Shown here: piece by piece, positions 1 through 9,273 of the stretch | Numbering within the stretch: the first letter of the stretch is position 1 | How the letters are laid out: every line of letters starts with the position of its first letter | Assembly (NCBI RefSeq): GCF_000023445.1 | Contig: NC_012881.1 | Span: 625,501 to 689,500, forward strand | Reading direction: 5' to 3' | Length of the DNA: 64,000 bases | Origin: Maridesulfovibrio salexigens DSM 2638 | Lineage (GTDB): Bacteria; Desulfobacterota; Desulfovibrionia; Desulfovibrionales; Desulfovibrionaceae | Notes under the pieces: generated by a model | Database searches by the model: none | Told to the model about the DNA's origin: nothing | Seen by the model: only the letters and a program-made list of their open reading frames with translations | Program-made: the position numbers and the translations under genes

Positions 1-1533
1 CGAGTTAAAGAGTTTGTCCGCGTGTTTTTTCAGGAAATATGAACTGATCGGGGTTTCAAACCGGGTGTTGTAGTTTGAAACTTTCAGGTAAGAACGGTAG
101 TGCTGCTGCAGCCTTGTCTCGGCAGCAGTAGTTTTCCATTCTCCGTTCATCCGCAGATGCATTTCCTTAATAGCTTCCAGCAGTTCGTCTTCTGTATTGT
201 CAATAACCGTAAAATCGGAATCTGCAAAGTTTTCAATGGGACATTTACTGATTCCGGCGTTGATTATTTCAGGAATGCTTAAAATTCGTCCTGATGATTC
301 TGAGCGAATGAGTTTGAAGAGGGCGAGATCTTCAGGCGAGCAATATTCGATAACTTCCAGACGGACCACGTTGATACGCAGGCATGGGATACGGAAGGTG
401 TTTGCCACATGCATGGGGCCGCTTTGTGCTCCTGCGAAAAAATAGCAGGTAGCAGGCAGGTAAACGTCCATGAAATCATTTTGCTTACCGCTGCTTGCAT
501 AATCCGCAAAATTGGGATGTTCTATTTTAAGCGGTTCCTGCACAATGGAGCCGATTCTGATAACGTTGTAGCCGAGCCGCAGCAGTTCTTCAGCTCCTGC
601 TTTCAGGGTAGAAATATCCATGTTGCGGGGTTCCTGCATATCCCCGTCACTTTCGGGCATGGTCTGGTACAGGAAGGCGGAGTCCCTGCCCAGCAGACAG
701 ACATGTGGACGATCTGGATCGAGCCCGAGAGTGGCAATTTCCTGTCTGCCTCGTTCTTTTTCCGCTGAAGTGAAACTTACATGTGTATCGGTTTGTTGGA
801 TCAGGCATTCGTAATCCCGGCCAAGAGAGATTTTCCGTGTGTTCAGTTTAAGGGCGTGCTTATCCGTGAGGTTGAAGAAATTTACAGCTTCCAGCAGGTA
901 CCGGAAGTTTTTGTTGATATGCATTTTGCGGGAGAAAAGCTTACCAAGTGTCTGGTTAGCAACTTGCCCATCCTTAAAGTAGAAAAGGTCAAGGTAACCG
1001 TCATGGCGGCCCAGCTCTTTTTCAGAGAGGTAGAGTTCGCAATCAAGGGCCAGATGCCCTAGTCTGGAAGAGTAGATTTCGCCTATCCGCACAGGCTTGA
1101 AAATGGATACAGCTTTAATCAACAGGGCAATTGCGCCGAGACCTGCCCATTTGCAAATCTCTTTGATTGGTCCGTGTTTTAGATCCGAATCAGCTGCGAA
1201 GAGTTCATTTCTGATACAGGTTTGAATGCGCAGATTGTAGAAATTTGCGTAAAATAAAACCGCGCGGACCACGTTGTCATGATCGTATGTCATGCCGCAG
1301 ACAATGACGGTTTCATGAGGCCTGAAGCTGATGATTGTTCTCAGTAACGGCAGGAAAAAGGGGTGGAATGCTCCAGAGAAATAAGTGGTCTTTTCATCAT
1401 TAAAAGCACCTCGGTCCCGCTCGGGAAGCAGTAGCTGAACTTCCGTTTTGTTGCGGTCCACGCTGTTAAGGAAGTTTTCGATATGGCACTGCTGTGCAGT
1501 GCCGATTATGAGCAGACGTTTCCGGTCAGCCAT
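1..1533 (-). CDS. TIGR04372-like glycosyltransferase, 3' end beyond window
   Basis: Open frame of 511 codons from ATG at 1533 to the window edge with no stop, so the C-terminus is missing. GGAG lies just upstream of the ATG. The N-terminus (MADRKRLLIIGTAQQCH) looks like a Rossmann-type start. Around residues 266-290 is LGLDPDRPHVCLLGRDSAF, followed by an RNMDIST segment and GYNVIRIG, and near residue 370 GAQSGPMHVANTF. I recognise this pattern from the TIGR04372 putative glycosyltransferases found in surface-glycan clusters. No membrane segment is visible, so a cytoplasmic enzyme is likely. It follows the transketolase C-terminal gene after 7 bases and is probably in the same operon. Donor and acceptor are unknown. 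Confidence 0.75.
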   Translation of the reverse strand, partial: MADRKRLLIIGTAQQCHIENFLNSVDRNKTEVQLLLPERDRGAFNDEKTTYFSGAFHPFFLPLLRTIISFRPHETVIVCGMTYDHDNVVRAVLFYANFYNLRIQTCIRNELFAADSDLKHGPIKEICKWAGLGAIALLIKAVSIFKPVRIGEIYSSRLGHLALDCELYLSEKELGRHDGYLDLFYFKDGQVANQTLGKLFSRKMHINKNFRYLLEAVNFFNLTDKHALKLNTRKISLGRDYECLIQQTDTHVSFTSAEKERGRQEIATLGLDPDRPHVCLLGRDSAFLYQTMPESDGDMQEPRNMDISTLKAGAEELLRLGYNVIRIGSIVQEPLKIEHPNFADYASSGKQNDFMDVYLPATCYFFAGAQSGPMHVANTFRIPCLRINVVRLEVIEYCSPEDLALFKLIRSESSGRILSIPEIINAGISKCPIENFADSDFTVIDNTEDELLEAIKEMHLRMNGEWKTTAAETRLQQHYRSYLKVSNYNTRFETPISSYFLKKHADKLFNS

Positions 1534-1540
1534 TGTGCTC

Positions 1541-2470
1541 CTATTTCCGTTTCAGGACCCGGCGTACAGCATTCGCAATATCCTCGGGCATGAGGCCGTA
1601 TTCACGGGCAAGGTCTTCCGGCTCTCCGGAGCTGCCGAAAATATCATCAATTGCTACTCGTTCCACCGGAACCGGATGGTTTTCGCAGACTATCTCCATA
1701 ACAGCACCGCCAAGGCCGCCGTACTTGTTGTGGTCTTCGCAGGTCACAATGGCTCCGGTTTCCTGTGCAGCCTTAATGACTGCTTCTTCATCCATCGGTT
1801 TGAGCCAGCTCATGTTTAATACGCGGCAGAAGATACCTTCTTCGGACAGTTTTTGTGCTGCCTGTACTGCCCGATGGACCATAACGCCTACAGCCATGAT
1901 GGTGCAGTCTTCGCCTTCTACCAGCACTTGTGCTTTGCCCGGTTCAAATTTTGTGTTCGCATCAAATACCTCTGGCAGCGGGCTGCGTCCGGTGCGCAGG
2001 TACAGCGGTCCGTGGCTGTCCAGCAGATAAGGCAGTATTGCGCGCATTTCCACAGGATCGGCAGGGGATACCACGGTCATATTGGGAATGGCGCGGTAGA
2101 TGGAAATATCTTCAAGTGCCTGATGGGTCGCTCCGTCCGGCCCTACATCAAGGCCGAGATGACTGGCGGCGATTTTAACGTTGAAATCAGGGTAGGCGAT
2201 TGAGTTACGTGCCTGCTCCAGCGCGCGCATGGAAGCGAAGACCGCATAACAGGTCACAATAGGAATGATGCCGGATTCAGCCAGACCAGCAGCCATGGAA
2301 AACATGTTCTGCTCCGCAATACCGCATTGAATGAAGCGGTCCGGGTAGGCTTTGCGGAAGTGGTAGGTTCCGGTTCCCCCGGCAACGTCGGCATCAAGGA
2401 CCACGAAATCGTCACGGGTGGCGGCAAGTTCCACAAGGGCCTTGCCGAATTCGTCTCGCATATTCTGCAT
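1541..2470 (-). CDS. transketolase, C-terminal subunit
   Basis: A 309-residue protein carrying the pyrimidine-binding and C-terminal domains of a split transketolase. GIAEQNMFSMAAGLA at residues 50-64 contains the catalytic Glu (Glu53) that activates thiamine diphosphate. A longer start at 2509 exists, but ATG 2470 has GGAG ahead of it and overlaps the TAA of the N-terminal subunit by one base (taATG), which indicates translational coupling. Split transketolases act as a complex of both chains and move two-carbon keto units between sugars. In this setting, with nucleotide-sugar genes downstream, a role in making a special sugar precursor is more likely than central metabolism; that is inference. 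Confidence 0.92.
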   Translation of the reverse strand: MQNMRDEFGKALVELAATRDDFVVLDADVAGGTGTYHFRKAYPDRFIQCGIAEQNMFSMAAGLAESGIIPIVTCYAVFASMRALEQARNSIAYPDFNVKIAASHLGLDVGPDGATHQALEDISIYRAIPNMTVVSPADPVEMRAILPYLLDSHGPLYLRTGRSPLPEVFDANTKFEPGKAQVLVEGEDCTIMAVGVMVHRAVQAAQKLSEEGIFCRVLNMSWLKPMDEEAVIKAAQETGAIVTCEDHNKYGGLGGAVMEIVCENHPVPVERVAIDDIFGSSGEPEDLAREYGLMPEDIANAVRRVLKRK

Positions 2471-3300
2471 TATTCCAGCTCCTCGCATCCGCATTCGCGT
2501 AGGGCGCATTCACGTTCTTCTCCGGTGGGGCAAAGGCTGCCGTGCCATTTGGGAACGTTCTCCATGTATGAAATTCCTTTGCCTTTGACCGTATGGGCGA
2601 TGATCATGGTCGGTTTGCCGACAGTTGTCCGTGTGCGGTAGAAGGCGTTTTCAATCTCGCGGAAATCATGACCGTCAACTTCAATTACCTGCCAGCCGAA
2701 AGCCTTGAATTTATCGTTAAGTGGTTCAAGGGCGGTGATGTTCTCGTTGAGGTCATCGCTCTGAAATTTATTGTAGTCCACAACGGCAACGATGTTGTCC
2801 AGCTTATGATGGGCTGCGAACATGCAGCCTTCCCAGATCTGGCCTTCGTTCAGTTCCCCATCGCCGAGCAGTACATAGGTGCGATTCTCACGTTTGGCCC
2901 GTTTCGCTCCCAGAGCGCAGCCAAGTGCGAAAGAAAAACCCTGACCCAGAGAACCGGAATTAAATTCAACCCCCGGTGTTTTGATTCGGTCGGGGTGCCC
3001 TTGCAGTATGCCGTCAGCGTGACGCAGCTTCTTGAACTCTTCCTTGGAGAAGAATCCCTTTTCAGCCAGTGCAGCGTAGAGAGTCAGGCAGGAATGACCC
3101 TTGGATAATATGAAGCGGTCCCGGCAGGGATCAGTCATGTTTTCAGGGTTGAAATTCATTTCTCTGGCAAAAAGCCAGCTGACAACTTCCACACAGGAAA
3201 GTGACCCACCCGGGTGCCCTGATCCGGCATGGCAGTTCATAGTAATGATGGACTTGCGCAGCTCGGCGGCGAAATTTTCTAGTTCCTGATACTGGGCCAT
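2470..3300 (-). CDS. transketolase, N-terminal subunit
   Basis: A 276-residue thiamine-diphosphate binding half of a split transketolase. SGHPGGSLS at 27-35 and the TPP motif GDG (146-148) with Asn177 about 30 residues later are clear. AAGGAG sits 5 bases before ATG 3300. The partner chain begins on its stop codon. It follows the SDR gene with a 9-base gap, so 4980 to 1 reads as one transcription unit. Full-length transketolases are about 650 residues; 276 plus 309 fits the two-gene form common in archaea and in bacterial polysaccharide clusters. Confidence 0.93.
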   Translation of the reverse strand: MAQYQELENFAAELRKSIITMNCHAGSGHPGGSLSCVEVVSWLFAREMNFNPENMTDPCRDRFILSKGHSCLTLYAALAEKGFFSKEEFKKLRHADGILQGHPDRIKTPGVEFNSGSLGQGFSFALGCALGAKRAKRENRTYVLLGDGELNEGQIWEGCMFAAHHKLDNIVAVVDYNKFQSDDLNENITALEPLNDKFKAFGWQVIEVDGHDFREIENAFYRTRTTVGKPTMIIAHTVKGKGISYMENVPKWHGSLCPTGEERECALRECGCEELE

Positions 3301-3309
3301 TTGTTCTCC

Positions 3310-4059
3310 TTAGAAGTACAGTCCGCCGTTGACGTTGATGGTCTGGGCGGTGATGTAGGAACTTTCATCGGAAGCAAGGTAGGCCACGCTGTCAGCTACT
3401 TCAGAAGCTGTGGCAAACCGTTTCAGGAGCACATTCTCGGCGGCTTTCTGCACTGCCGGATTTTGCAGACCTGCATCAGCCATGTCCGAGATAACCAGAC
3501 CTGCTGCAACGGTATTGCAGCGGATATTCCATTCGGCTCCGAACCGCGCCGCAACTTGGGTCATAGAAATGAGTCCGGCTTTGCTGGCTGCGTAATGGGC
3601 AGTGCGCGGGCCGCCATACTGACCGCTGACCGAACCGATGTTGATTACGCTGGCGCCCTTGCTTTTCTTTAGCAAATCAAGGCAGCGCTGTGTGCAAAGG
3701 AAGGGGCCTTTCAGATTAACGGACATGATGCGGTCCCATTCTTCCGGGGTGATCTTGTCGAAATCCTGCGGATCATTGATTCCGGCATTGTTGACTAGGA
3801 CATCAAGCATGCCTTCATTGGCAGTGATGTCGGCAACAACGGCATCTACGGAATCGGCATCGCTGACTTCAAGTTGCAGGATGCGCGCTTTGCCGCCTTC
3901 TTTGGAAATTTCTGTTGCGGTTTGCTCTGCGCTTTCGCGGTTATTGACCCATGTGAGTATTACCTGCGCGCCTTCAGCAGCAAGTTTGTGGCTGATGGCC
4001 TTGCCGATTCCGCGGCCTCCGCCGGTTACCAGCGCAATTTTATTTTTCAGTCTTTGCAT
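3310..4059 (-). CDS. SDR family NAD(P)-dependent oxidoreductase (FabG-like)
   Basis: A 249-residue classical short-chain dehydrogenase/reductase. The nucleotide-binding motif TGGGRGIG is at 12-19, NNAG at 90-93, the catalytic Ser near 143, and Tyr156-x3-Lys160 in YAASK. The C-terminus (YITAQTINVNGGLYF) is typical of 3-oxoacyl-ACP reductase-like SDRs. It lies between a methyltransferase and the split transketolase, so the substrate is probably a keto-sugar or keto-polyol rather than an acyl-ACP. That assignment is inference from context only. Confidence 0.85.
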   Translation of the reverse strand: MQRLKNKIALVTGGGRGIGKAISHKLAAEGAQVILTWVNNRESAEQTATEISKEGGKARILQLEVSDADSVDAVVADITANEGMLDVLVNNAGINDPQDFDKITPEEWDRIMSVNLKGPFLCTQRCLDLLKKSKGASVINIGSVSGQYGGPRTAHYAASKAGLISMTQVAARFGAEWNIRCNTVAAGLVISDMADAGLQNPAVQKAAENVLLKRFATASEVADSVAYLASDESSYITAQTINVNGGLYF

Positions 4060-4065
4060 GTAAAT

Positions 4066-4980
4066 TTAGTCCTTTTTACCGGCCATAACCACAGTATGGC
4101 GCCCAAATCCAGCTTCATCTAAGCTTTTGTAGAACTTATCCAAAACATCCCGGTTACCCGTGCGGGTCAGGTTAAGTTCCAGTTCCTTACGCATGGCATG
4201 GCATTCCCGGCCAAGATCCGGATTGCGTTTGTAGTTCTTGCCCATGAGCAGGAAAAGTTCCAGTGGAAAAGAAATTTCATGGTGCAGCGGTTCAAAATTA
4301 AGCCGCCGTAATAAATTTTCAAGAGAGCTGCGGTTGAAGAAATTTATGTGATGAGGAGGAGCCACCCACCATGGTTCTTCGTCCATATTTTCGGTCACTA
4401 TTTTTTGCAGCTTGTTGTAATCGTTGGGAACTCCAACGATGATCAGGCCGCCAGGATTAAGTACCTGTCTGCAAAGGCTCAGCATACCCGCCGGATCAGG
4501 CAGATGTTCAAGAACTTCCCAGAGGTGAACAGCATCAAATTTACCGATGGAATCTGCACATTCCTGATCAAAAACACCGTGGGTAACATCAAGTCCTATG
4601 GAATTGCAGTAATCCACTGCCTTATCAGCGGGCTCCACGCCTTTGGCCTGCCATCCGAGTTCTGCTGCCTGTTTAAGGAAAAAACCGTTGCCGGAACCGA
4701 CATCCAGAATGGAACCTTTGCGTCCAAGAAGTTTTTCAATGGTTTCCAAACGGGCCGCATTGGTGGCATCATGCCATTCCTGATCTTCAAGCTGATGTTG
4801 GAGCATGAGCGGTTTGTCTTTGACGTGGTATTCATGTTTGTAGATGCGCTCCAGCTCTTCTTCATCAGGAATGGGAATAATGTGCTTGAAGCCGCAACTT
4901 TCACAATGAATCACATCGAAGCCGTCAACGGAGTGCAGCACTATCCCGCTATGGTCCATCCAGCATTTTCTGTCACTCAT
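4066..4980 (-). CDS. class I SAM-dependent methyltransferase with N-terminal CxxC
   Basis: 304 residues. A short N-terminal segment with Cys26-x2-Cys29 (CESCGF) resembles a small zinc-binding module seen in sugar C- or O-methyltransferases. Motif I LDVGSGNG is at 92-99, an acidic GVEP follows near 114-117, and EVLEHLPDP near 155 is the usual class I post-motif. The protein is cytoplasmic, with no membrane segment. It lies 6 bases before the SDR and 19 bases after pseG in one minus-strand operon, so a role in methylating a nucleotide sugar or glycan is likely. Confidence 0.82.
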   Translation of the reverse strand: MSDRKCWMDHSGIVLHSVDGFDVIHCESCGFKHIIPIPDEEELERIYKHEYHVKDKPLMLQHQLEDQEWHDATNAARLETIEKLLGRKGSILDVGSGNGFFLKQAAELGWQAKGVEPADKAVDYCNSIGLDVTHGVFDQECADSIGKFDAVHLWEVLEHLPDPAGMLSLCRQVLNPGGLIIVGVPNDYNKLQKIVTENMDEEPWWVAPPHHINFFNRSSLENLLRRLNFEPLHHEISFPLELFLLMGKNYKRNPDLGRECHAMRKELELNLTRTGNRDVLDKFYKSLDEAGFGRHTVVMAGKKD

Positions 4981-4999
4981 AATCTTGCTCCAAGCTTAT

Positions 5000-6001
5000 T
5001 TAAATGGCTTTCATAATCAGAGATGCGATGTTGGTAGCCCCTTGCCCGATCCCAAGTCCGGCAGCTTTTGCAGCTATGGACTTTAGTGAATTCTGATCGG
5101 AAATAAAATTTTGCAGTTCAAGAGCCAGTTTCCGGTCAGATATGCGGTCATATTTTCCCAGTGAAACCGCTGCTCCTGAGGCATGCAATGCCGATGCCGA
5201 GCGGGTATGGTCTTCGCTTAAACAAAGCAGCATCTGCGGGACTCCGCAGGCGGCCAGCTCATAAGCGGTCATGCCGAAAGATGCGATTGCCGCGTCAGCC
5301 TGCTGCATAGGCAAGGACATGTCCTTTATATCATGCAACAATTTTACTTTCTTTCCGTGCTCTACCGTTATCTGGTCGATTTTGTCCAGATTATTGAACA
5401 TGGGACCGATTACAACTTCCGCCTGCCATTCTCCATCTACTGATTTCAGGGCCTGTAATATTTTCAGGGTCAGGCCGTGGGGATCGCTGCCGCCCATGGT
5501 AATTAAGATTTTTGGAATAGAATGGATCGGCTGTGGATTTTTGGGAAGTCGGAACTCTTTGCGCAGGGGGATGAATTCCCAGCCGCGATGGATGGTCCCG
5601 CTGAATTCGTCCCATTTAAGTTCCCTAAATTGAGGAACCGGCGGGTAAAAGGCCAGATCGGTGTGCAAACGGTTGGGAGTGGGATCATCAATTGATACAA
5701 GCAATTTGCCTGCTGTTTTTGCGCGGCTGAAAAAAGACTGGGCAAGGTTAATGCGCAGGTCGAGGACCACCGCGCCTTCATTGCTGAATTTCCAGAGGTC
5801 AAAGTCGCTGACAGGAATTGTTTTGAATCCGGCTGCCTTGATTTTGTTTTCAGCTTCTAAAGCACCCCTGAATCCGAAAACTGAATCGCATCCGAACTTT
5901 TCGCGCAGGGCAGCAGCAATTGCCATGCAGCGACCAGCGTGGCCGAATCCGGTTTGGGGGCCGGCTTCGCAAAGAAAAAGAAATGGTCCGCTATTTTTCA
6001 T
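5000..6001 (-). CDS. pseG: PseG/SpsG-like nucleotide-sugar hydrolase
   Basis: A 333-residue GT-B-fold protein. GFGHAGRCMAIA at 18-29 matches the G-x-GH-x2-RC signature of PseG, the UDP-sugar hydrolase that removes UDP in pseudaminic acid synthesis. PQMLLCLSEDHTRSA lies in the C-terminal nucleotide-binding half. ATG 6001 (MKNSGPFLF) is preferred over an upstream TTG at 6034 because the family starts right before the first strand; it overlaps pseF by 11 bases. Pairing with a PseF-like gene supports the call. The remaining pse genes (B, C, H, I) are not in this window and would have to lie further left or elsewhere. Confidence 0.8.
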   Translation of the reverse strand: MKNSGPFLFLCEAGPQTGFGHAGRCMAIAAALREKFGCDSVFGFRGALEAENKIKAAGFKTIPVSDFDLWKFSNEGAVVLDLRINLAQSFFSRAKTAGKLLVSIDDPTPNRLHTDLAFYPPVPQFRELKWDEFSGTIHRGWEFIPLRKEFRLPKNPQPIHSIPKILITMGGSDPHGLTLKILQALKSVDGEWQAEVVIGPMFNNLDKIDQITVEHGKKVKLLHDIKDMSLPMQQADAAIASFGMTAYELAACGVPQMLLCLSEDHTRSASALHASGAAVSLGKYDRISDRKLALELQNFISDQNSLKSIAAKAAGLGIGQGATNIASLIMKAI

Positions 6002-6677
6002 CACACATGAAGGCTTGGTAGAGCCGTTCGGCAATGTGCCAGTCTTCCTCGGTGTCGATATCCACCACCATGTAGCGAGGTAGAAAATAGGGCAGACTGA
6101 GTCCTTCCGTGCGGTCCGCCGGAAGGTCTGTCAGTTCTATCCAATAGAACTGGGCAGCGTCATGGAAGAATACAGGCAGATCCTGTGAGCGGCAGGGAGC
6201 ATATTCGGGAAAGGCATATTCAACACCACCCTGATCATTCTTTTTGAATGAACGCAGGATGGGATAAGGGAATTCGGCAACTCCGAGTACGCAATTGGCT
6301 CGGTGTTCACGCAGCATCTTGTAGCCACCGTGAATACTCTCCGCAGTGACAAAAGGATTGGCGAAGAATTGGCAGTATCGTTCCGGTTCTCCCCAGTTTT
6401 CTTTGATCCAGTCTACAGCATGATCAATGACCGGCTGGGTGGGAGTGAAGTCGTCAGCCAGTTCTGCCGGACGCATAAAGGGTACTTCGGCTCCGTATTC
6501 GCGGGCCACTTCAGCGAATTCTTCGCTATCCGTGCTGACCAGAATATGATCAAAGAAGCCGCTCTTTCGGGCGGCTTCAATGGTATAGGCTATAAGTGGT
6601 TTTCCCAGAAAAGGGCGGATGGATTTCTTTGGAATACGTTTGCTTCCGCCTCTAGCCGGGATGATTGCTACCTGCAT
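5991..6677 (-). CDS. pseF: PseF-like CMP-sugar cytidylyltransferase
   Basis: A 228-residue CMP-NeuAc synthetase-family enzyme. IPARGGSKRIPKKS at 6-19 is the CTP-binding P-loop-like motif, LVSTDSEEFAEVA follows at about 46-58, and FFHDAAQFYW near 170 is typical of PseF, which makes CMP-pseudaminic acid. Length fits the family. It overlaps pseG by 11 bases, so the two are coupled. The product is presumably used by a glycosyltransferase for flagellin or surface glycan. A related nonulosonic acid (for example a legionaminic type) cannot be excluded from the sequence alone. Confidence 0.82.
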   Translation of the reverse strand: MQVAIIPARGGSKRIPKKSIRPFLGKPLIAYTIEAARKSGFFDHILVSTDSEEFAEVAREYGAEVPFMRPAELADDFTPTQPVIDHAVDWIKENWGEPERYCQFFANPFVTAESIHGGYKMLREHRANCVLGVAEFPYPILRSFKKNDQGGVEYAFPEYAPCRSQDLPVFFHDAAQFYWIELTDLPADRTEGLSLPYFLPRYMVVDIDTEEDWHIAERLYQAFMCDEK

Positions 6678-6691
6678 ATATTTTCCAATCT

Positions 6692-7378
6692 TTACTGGTC
6701 GGCTCTAAGGAAAGTCTTTTCCGCAAATTTCCAGTCTTCTTCGAAGTCTACTTCGACACACGCGTGGTCGGATACATCCACAGGCTTGAGGTTGACCCCT
6801 TCCTCAATGATAAATTCGAGACCTCTTTCAAAATAATCCTGATCCTCACAGCGACGCAGGGCTTCTTTGTAAAGGGCCAGATCTTTTTGTTTCACAAGGT
6901 TGATGCCTACAGCTTCACCTTCGGCATTGACTACCTGCTTGGAGATCTCGGTAATGTATCCCTTGTCGTTGAGTAAATATTTGATTTCTTCTTCACCACA
7001 GGATTTGCGGTCTACTGCGATGCGGCTTTCATCTTTTGCTTCATCGAGGAATTTTTTCAAAACCGGTTTGTCGAATACGACGTCACCGTTGGTCCAAAGG
7101 ATATCGTCATCAAGGTTTTCCACTGCCTTGAGAAGGCTTTTGGAAGTGTTGGTGATGTAATAGTCTGGGTTGTACTTGTAAAAGACTTCCGGAAACTGTT
7201 CCATGATCAGGGTCATTTTGAATCCCACGACCACGATAATTTCTTCTACACCCAGTTCGCGCATGAGCCGGATCTGGCGGCCGAGAATTGTTTCCCCGTA
7301 AGGAAGCACAGAAAGTGATTTTGGGAAAGGTCTGCTCAGCCTGCTACCGATTCCTGCTGCAAGAATAACTGCTTTCAT
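6692..7378 (-). CDS. LicC-like nucleotidyltransferase
   Basis: 228 residues. It starts MKAVILAAGIGSRLSRPFPK, the nucleotidyltransferase signature (AAG-x-GSR-L...PK), with WTNGDVVFD near 95-103 as the metal-binding loop. The overall pattern, with NPDYYITNTSKSLLKA, resembles LicC-type phosphocholine or polyol-phosphate cytidylyltransferases rather than RmlA. It lies 14 bases before pseF and 19 bases after a TagB/TagF-like gene, so it probably supplies the CDP-activated group used by that transferase. The substrate (phosphocholine, glycerol phosphate or another) is not determined by sequence. Confidence 0.75.
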   Translation of the reverse strand: MKAVILAAGIGSRLSRPFPKSLSVLPYGETILGRQIRLMRELGVEEIIVVVGFKMTLIMEQFPEVFYKYNPDYYITNTSKSLLKAVENLDDDILWTNGDVVFDKPVLKKFLDEAKDESRIAVDRKSCGEEEIKYLLNDKGYITEISKQVVNAEGEAVGINLVKQKDLALYKEALRRCEDQDYFERGLEFIIEEGVNLKPVDVSDHACVEVDFEEDWKFAEKTFLRADQ

Positions 7379-7397
7379 GATCTGCCCCCTTTGCGGG

Positions 7398-8675
7398 TTA
7401 AAGATAGTTGGCGATTATGTGTTCACCCAGCCTCTGCGCGGCCTTCCCATCGCAGTGGGTGAAGGAAAGTTCTCTAAGCTTTTTCCGATTTTTTGCGAAG
7501 TCATCTATATTATTTATCACGATCTCTTCAAAAGCGGTATAGAGATCATCTTTGTTTTTGACTTTTCGGCCCGGAGTCATTTCATCATAGTCGTAAAGGA
7601 GTTCCCGGTTTTTGGTCACATAATCTTCAAAATCGTAAGGGTAGAAGATCATGGGTCTGTCCAGAAGCAGGAAGTCGAAATAAATGGACGAGTAGTCGGT
7701 CAGCAGTGCATCACAAAGTGAAAGCAACGGATAAGCGTCGCTCTTGGGATTCATTAGCACAATATTCGGCGGCATCTGAACCTGACCGATACTCAGGTAC
7801 GGATGAAATTTGCATACAAAAAGGATGTTGTTCTGCTGGCAGAATTGCGAAAGCTTACCGAGATCGATGGCACCGTCTTCAAACGGTCCTCCGCCGAGAT
7901 CGCGGAAAGTCGGCATGAAGAAGACCACCTTGCCGCCCTGTTTGCGGAACTTGACCATCTCAGCATAAAGCTCGCGGTCGGCATTGATCATATCAAACTT
8001 GCCGGGACGACGCAGAAGCACATCGTTACGCGGGTAACCGAACTCCAGAAAATCACCGGCCTTGAAAGCGCGTCCGAAGGCGGTTTCAGTGAAGTATGGT
8101 GAAGTAGAGAGCACTGCATCATAGCCGGAATAGGCAAAGGAAAGGTGTTCGGCCTTTTCCGGGTTCATGTTCACTGAAGATTGGATCTCCGGAAAACCGA
8201 TAGCCTTGAGCGGGATTCCGTGCCAGAGCTGGATGGAGGTAGCTTCACAGAGTATGGCCCAGAGCTGCTCCTGCGTCTTCCAGCTGAAATCATCACTGAT
8301 AACCAGTGAAGCTTTGGTCATAAGGGCAAGGGTTTCGGTGTCATTTATCCACAGCGCAGGCAGTCCTTGCCTTTTTAACAGGTCAGCTTCCTTTTTATCA
8401 AAGGACAGAAAAAAGCATTGCAGTTCCGGTCTGTGCTGCACGCAATGGATGAAGAAATATTTGACGTTATCAATGAAGTATCCACCTGCGCGCCCGAAGA
8501 ACAGGGCCAGATTTTTCTGTTTGGGGACCGATGCTGATAATTCCCGCAGTTTTTGCAGTTCGTCTTGTTGCATAATTTCGTACTGTCCGTTTTGATCCGG
8601 TTTAAGTTCAAGAGGAAAAAATGTGTGTTTTCTGACACCTGTGAATACGTTATTCAATTTGGGTGCCAAAAACAA
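7398..8675 (-). CDS. CDP-glycerol glycerophosphotransferase (TagB/TagF-like)
   Basis: Up to 425 residues. The C-terminal half has the hallmark of the poly(glycerol-phosphate) transferase family: [13 protein letters not shown] near 165-180, KFHPYLSIG near 290, and [18 protein letters not shown] near 330-348. Such enzymes move glycerol-phosphate or related polyol-phosphates from a CDP donor onto a glycan. The start is uncertain: the longest frame starts at TTG 8675 without an SD, and an internal ATG lies at 8573, but residues 8-34 look protein-like. It is the first gene of the minus-strand glycan operon and faces the PACE gene across 165 bases. Confidence 0.85.
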   Translation of the reverse strand: MFLAPKLNNVFTGVRKHTFFPLELKPDQNGQYEIMQQDELQKLRELSASVPKQKNLALFFGRAGGYFIDNVKYFFIHCVQHRPELQCFFLSFDKKEADLLKRQGLPALWINDTETLALMTKASLVISDDFSWKTQEQLWAILCEATSIQLWHGIPLKAIGFPEIQSSVNMNPEKAEHLSFAYSGYDAVLSTSPYFTETAFGRAFKAGDFLEFGYPRNDVLLRRPGKFDMINADRELYAEMVKFRKQGGKVVFFMPTFRDLGGGPFEDGAIDLGKLSQFCQQNNILFVCKFHPYLSIGQVQMPPNIVLMNPKSDAYPLLSLCDALLTDYSSIYFDFLLLDRPMIFYPYDFEDYVTKNRELLYDYDEMTPGRKVKNKDDLYTAFEEIVINNIDDFAKNRKKLRELSFTHCDGKAAQRLGEHIIANYL

Positions 8676-8840
8676 TGCAAAGCTTGAACATATCTGGATA
8701 TCGATCCGCGTGAAGCAGAGCGTTTATCTATCATTCAGGCAAGTAGTTATTGTTATATCTAATTATCACTCTGATTTTTAAGGAAATGTTTTTGGATAAT
8801 CATCTTGAATCAGTAGCGGCTCAGCTATATCCTCTCTCTC

Positions 8841-9272
8841 ATGAGAACAACTGCTGACAGAATCAGGCACACCCTGTTATTCGAAATTATCGGACTTTGC
8901 ACCTGTACCCCGCTGGCTTCATGGATACTGGATAAGGACATGAGCCGGATCGGTATCATGAGTATTGCTATTTCCATGACCGCCATGGTTTGTAACTATC
9001 TCTATAATCTGCTTTTTGATAAAGCGCTGGTGGCCCTGAACCGTCCGGTCAATGTACGCCCTACATGGATGCGTGTGTTGCATGCCGTCCTTTTTGAACT
9101 TTCGCTGCTGACTCTCACCGTGCCTTTCGTAGCATGGTGGCTGGATTTGACTCTCTGGCATGCCCTGATCGCTGATATTGGGTTCGCGCTTTTCTTTCTC
9201 GTCTACGCCTTTGTCTACAACTGGGTGTACGACATTGTATTTCCCATGCCGGTGGCTGCCGAGAACGGTTAA
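8841..9272 (+). CDS. PACE family efflux transporter (two BTP domains)
   Basis: 143 residues with four membrane helices in two repeated halves: residues about 8-62 and 78-135. Each repeat begins with an R-x2-H-x3-FE pattern (DRIRHTLLFEIIG, MRVLHAVLFELSL) and ends with YN near the helix end (NYLYNLLFD, YNWVYD). This is the 'bacterial transmembrane pair' layout of PACE proteins such as AceI, which export chlorhexidine and short-chain diamines by proton antiport in the inner membrane. No good SD precedes ATG 8841. A dispersed palindromic element follows the stop codon by two bases. Confidence 0.85.
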   Translation: MRTTADRIRHTLLFEIIGLCTCTPLASWILDKDMSRIGIMSIAISMTAMVCNYLYNLLFDKALVALNRPVNVRPTWMRVLHAVLFELSLLTLTVPFVAWWLDLTLWHALIADIGFALFFLVYAFVYNWVYDIVFPMPVAAENG

Positions 9273-9273
9273 T

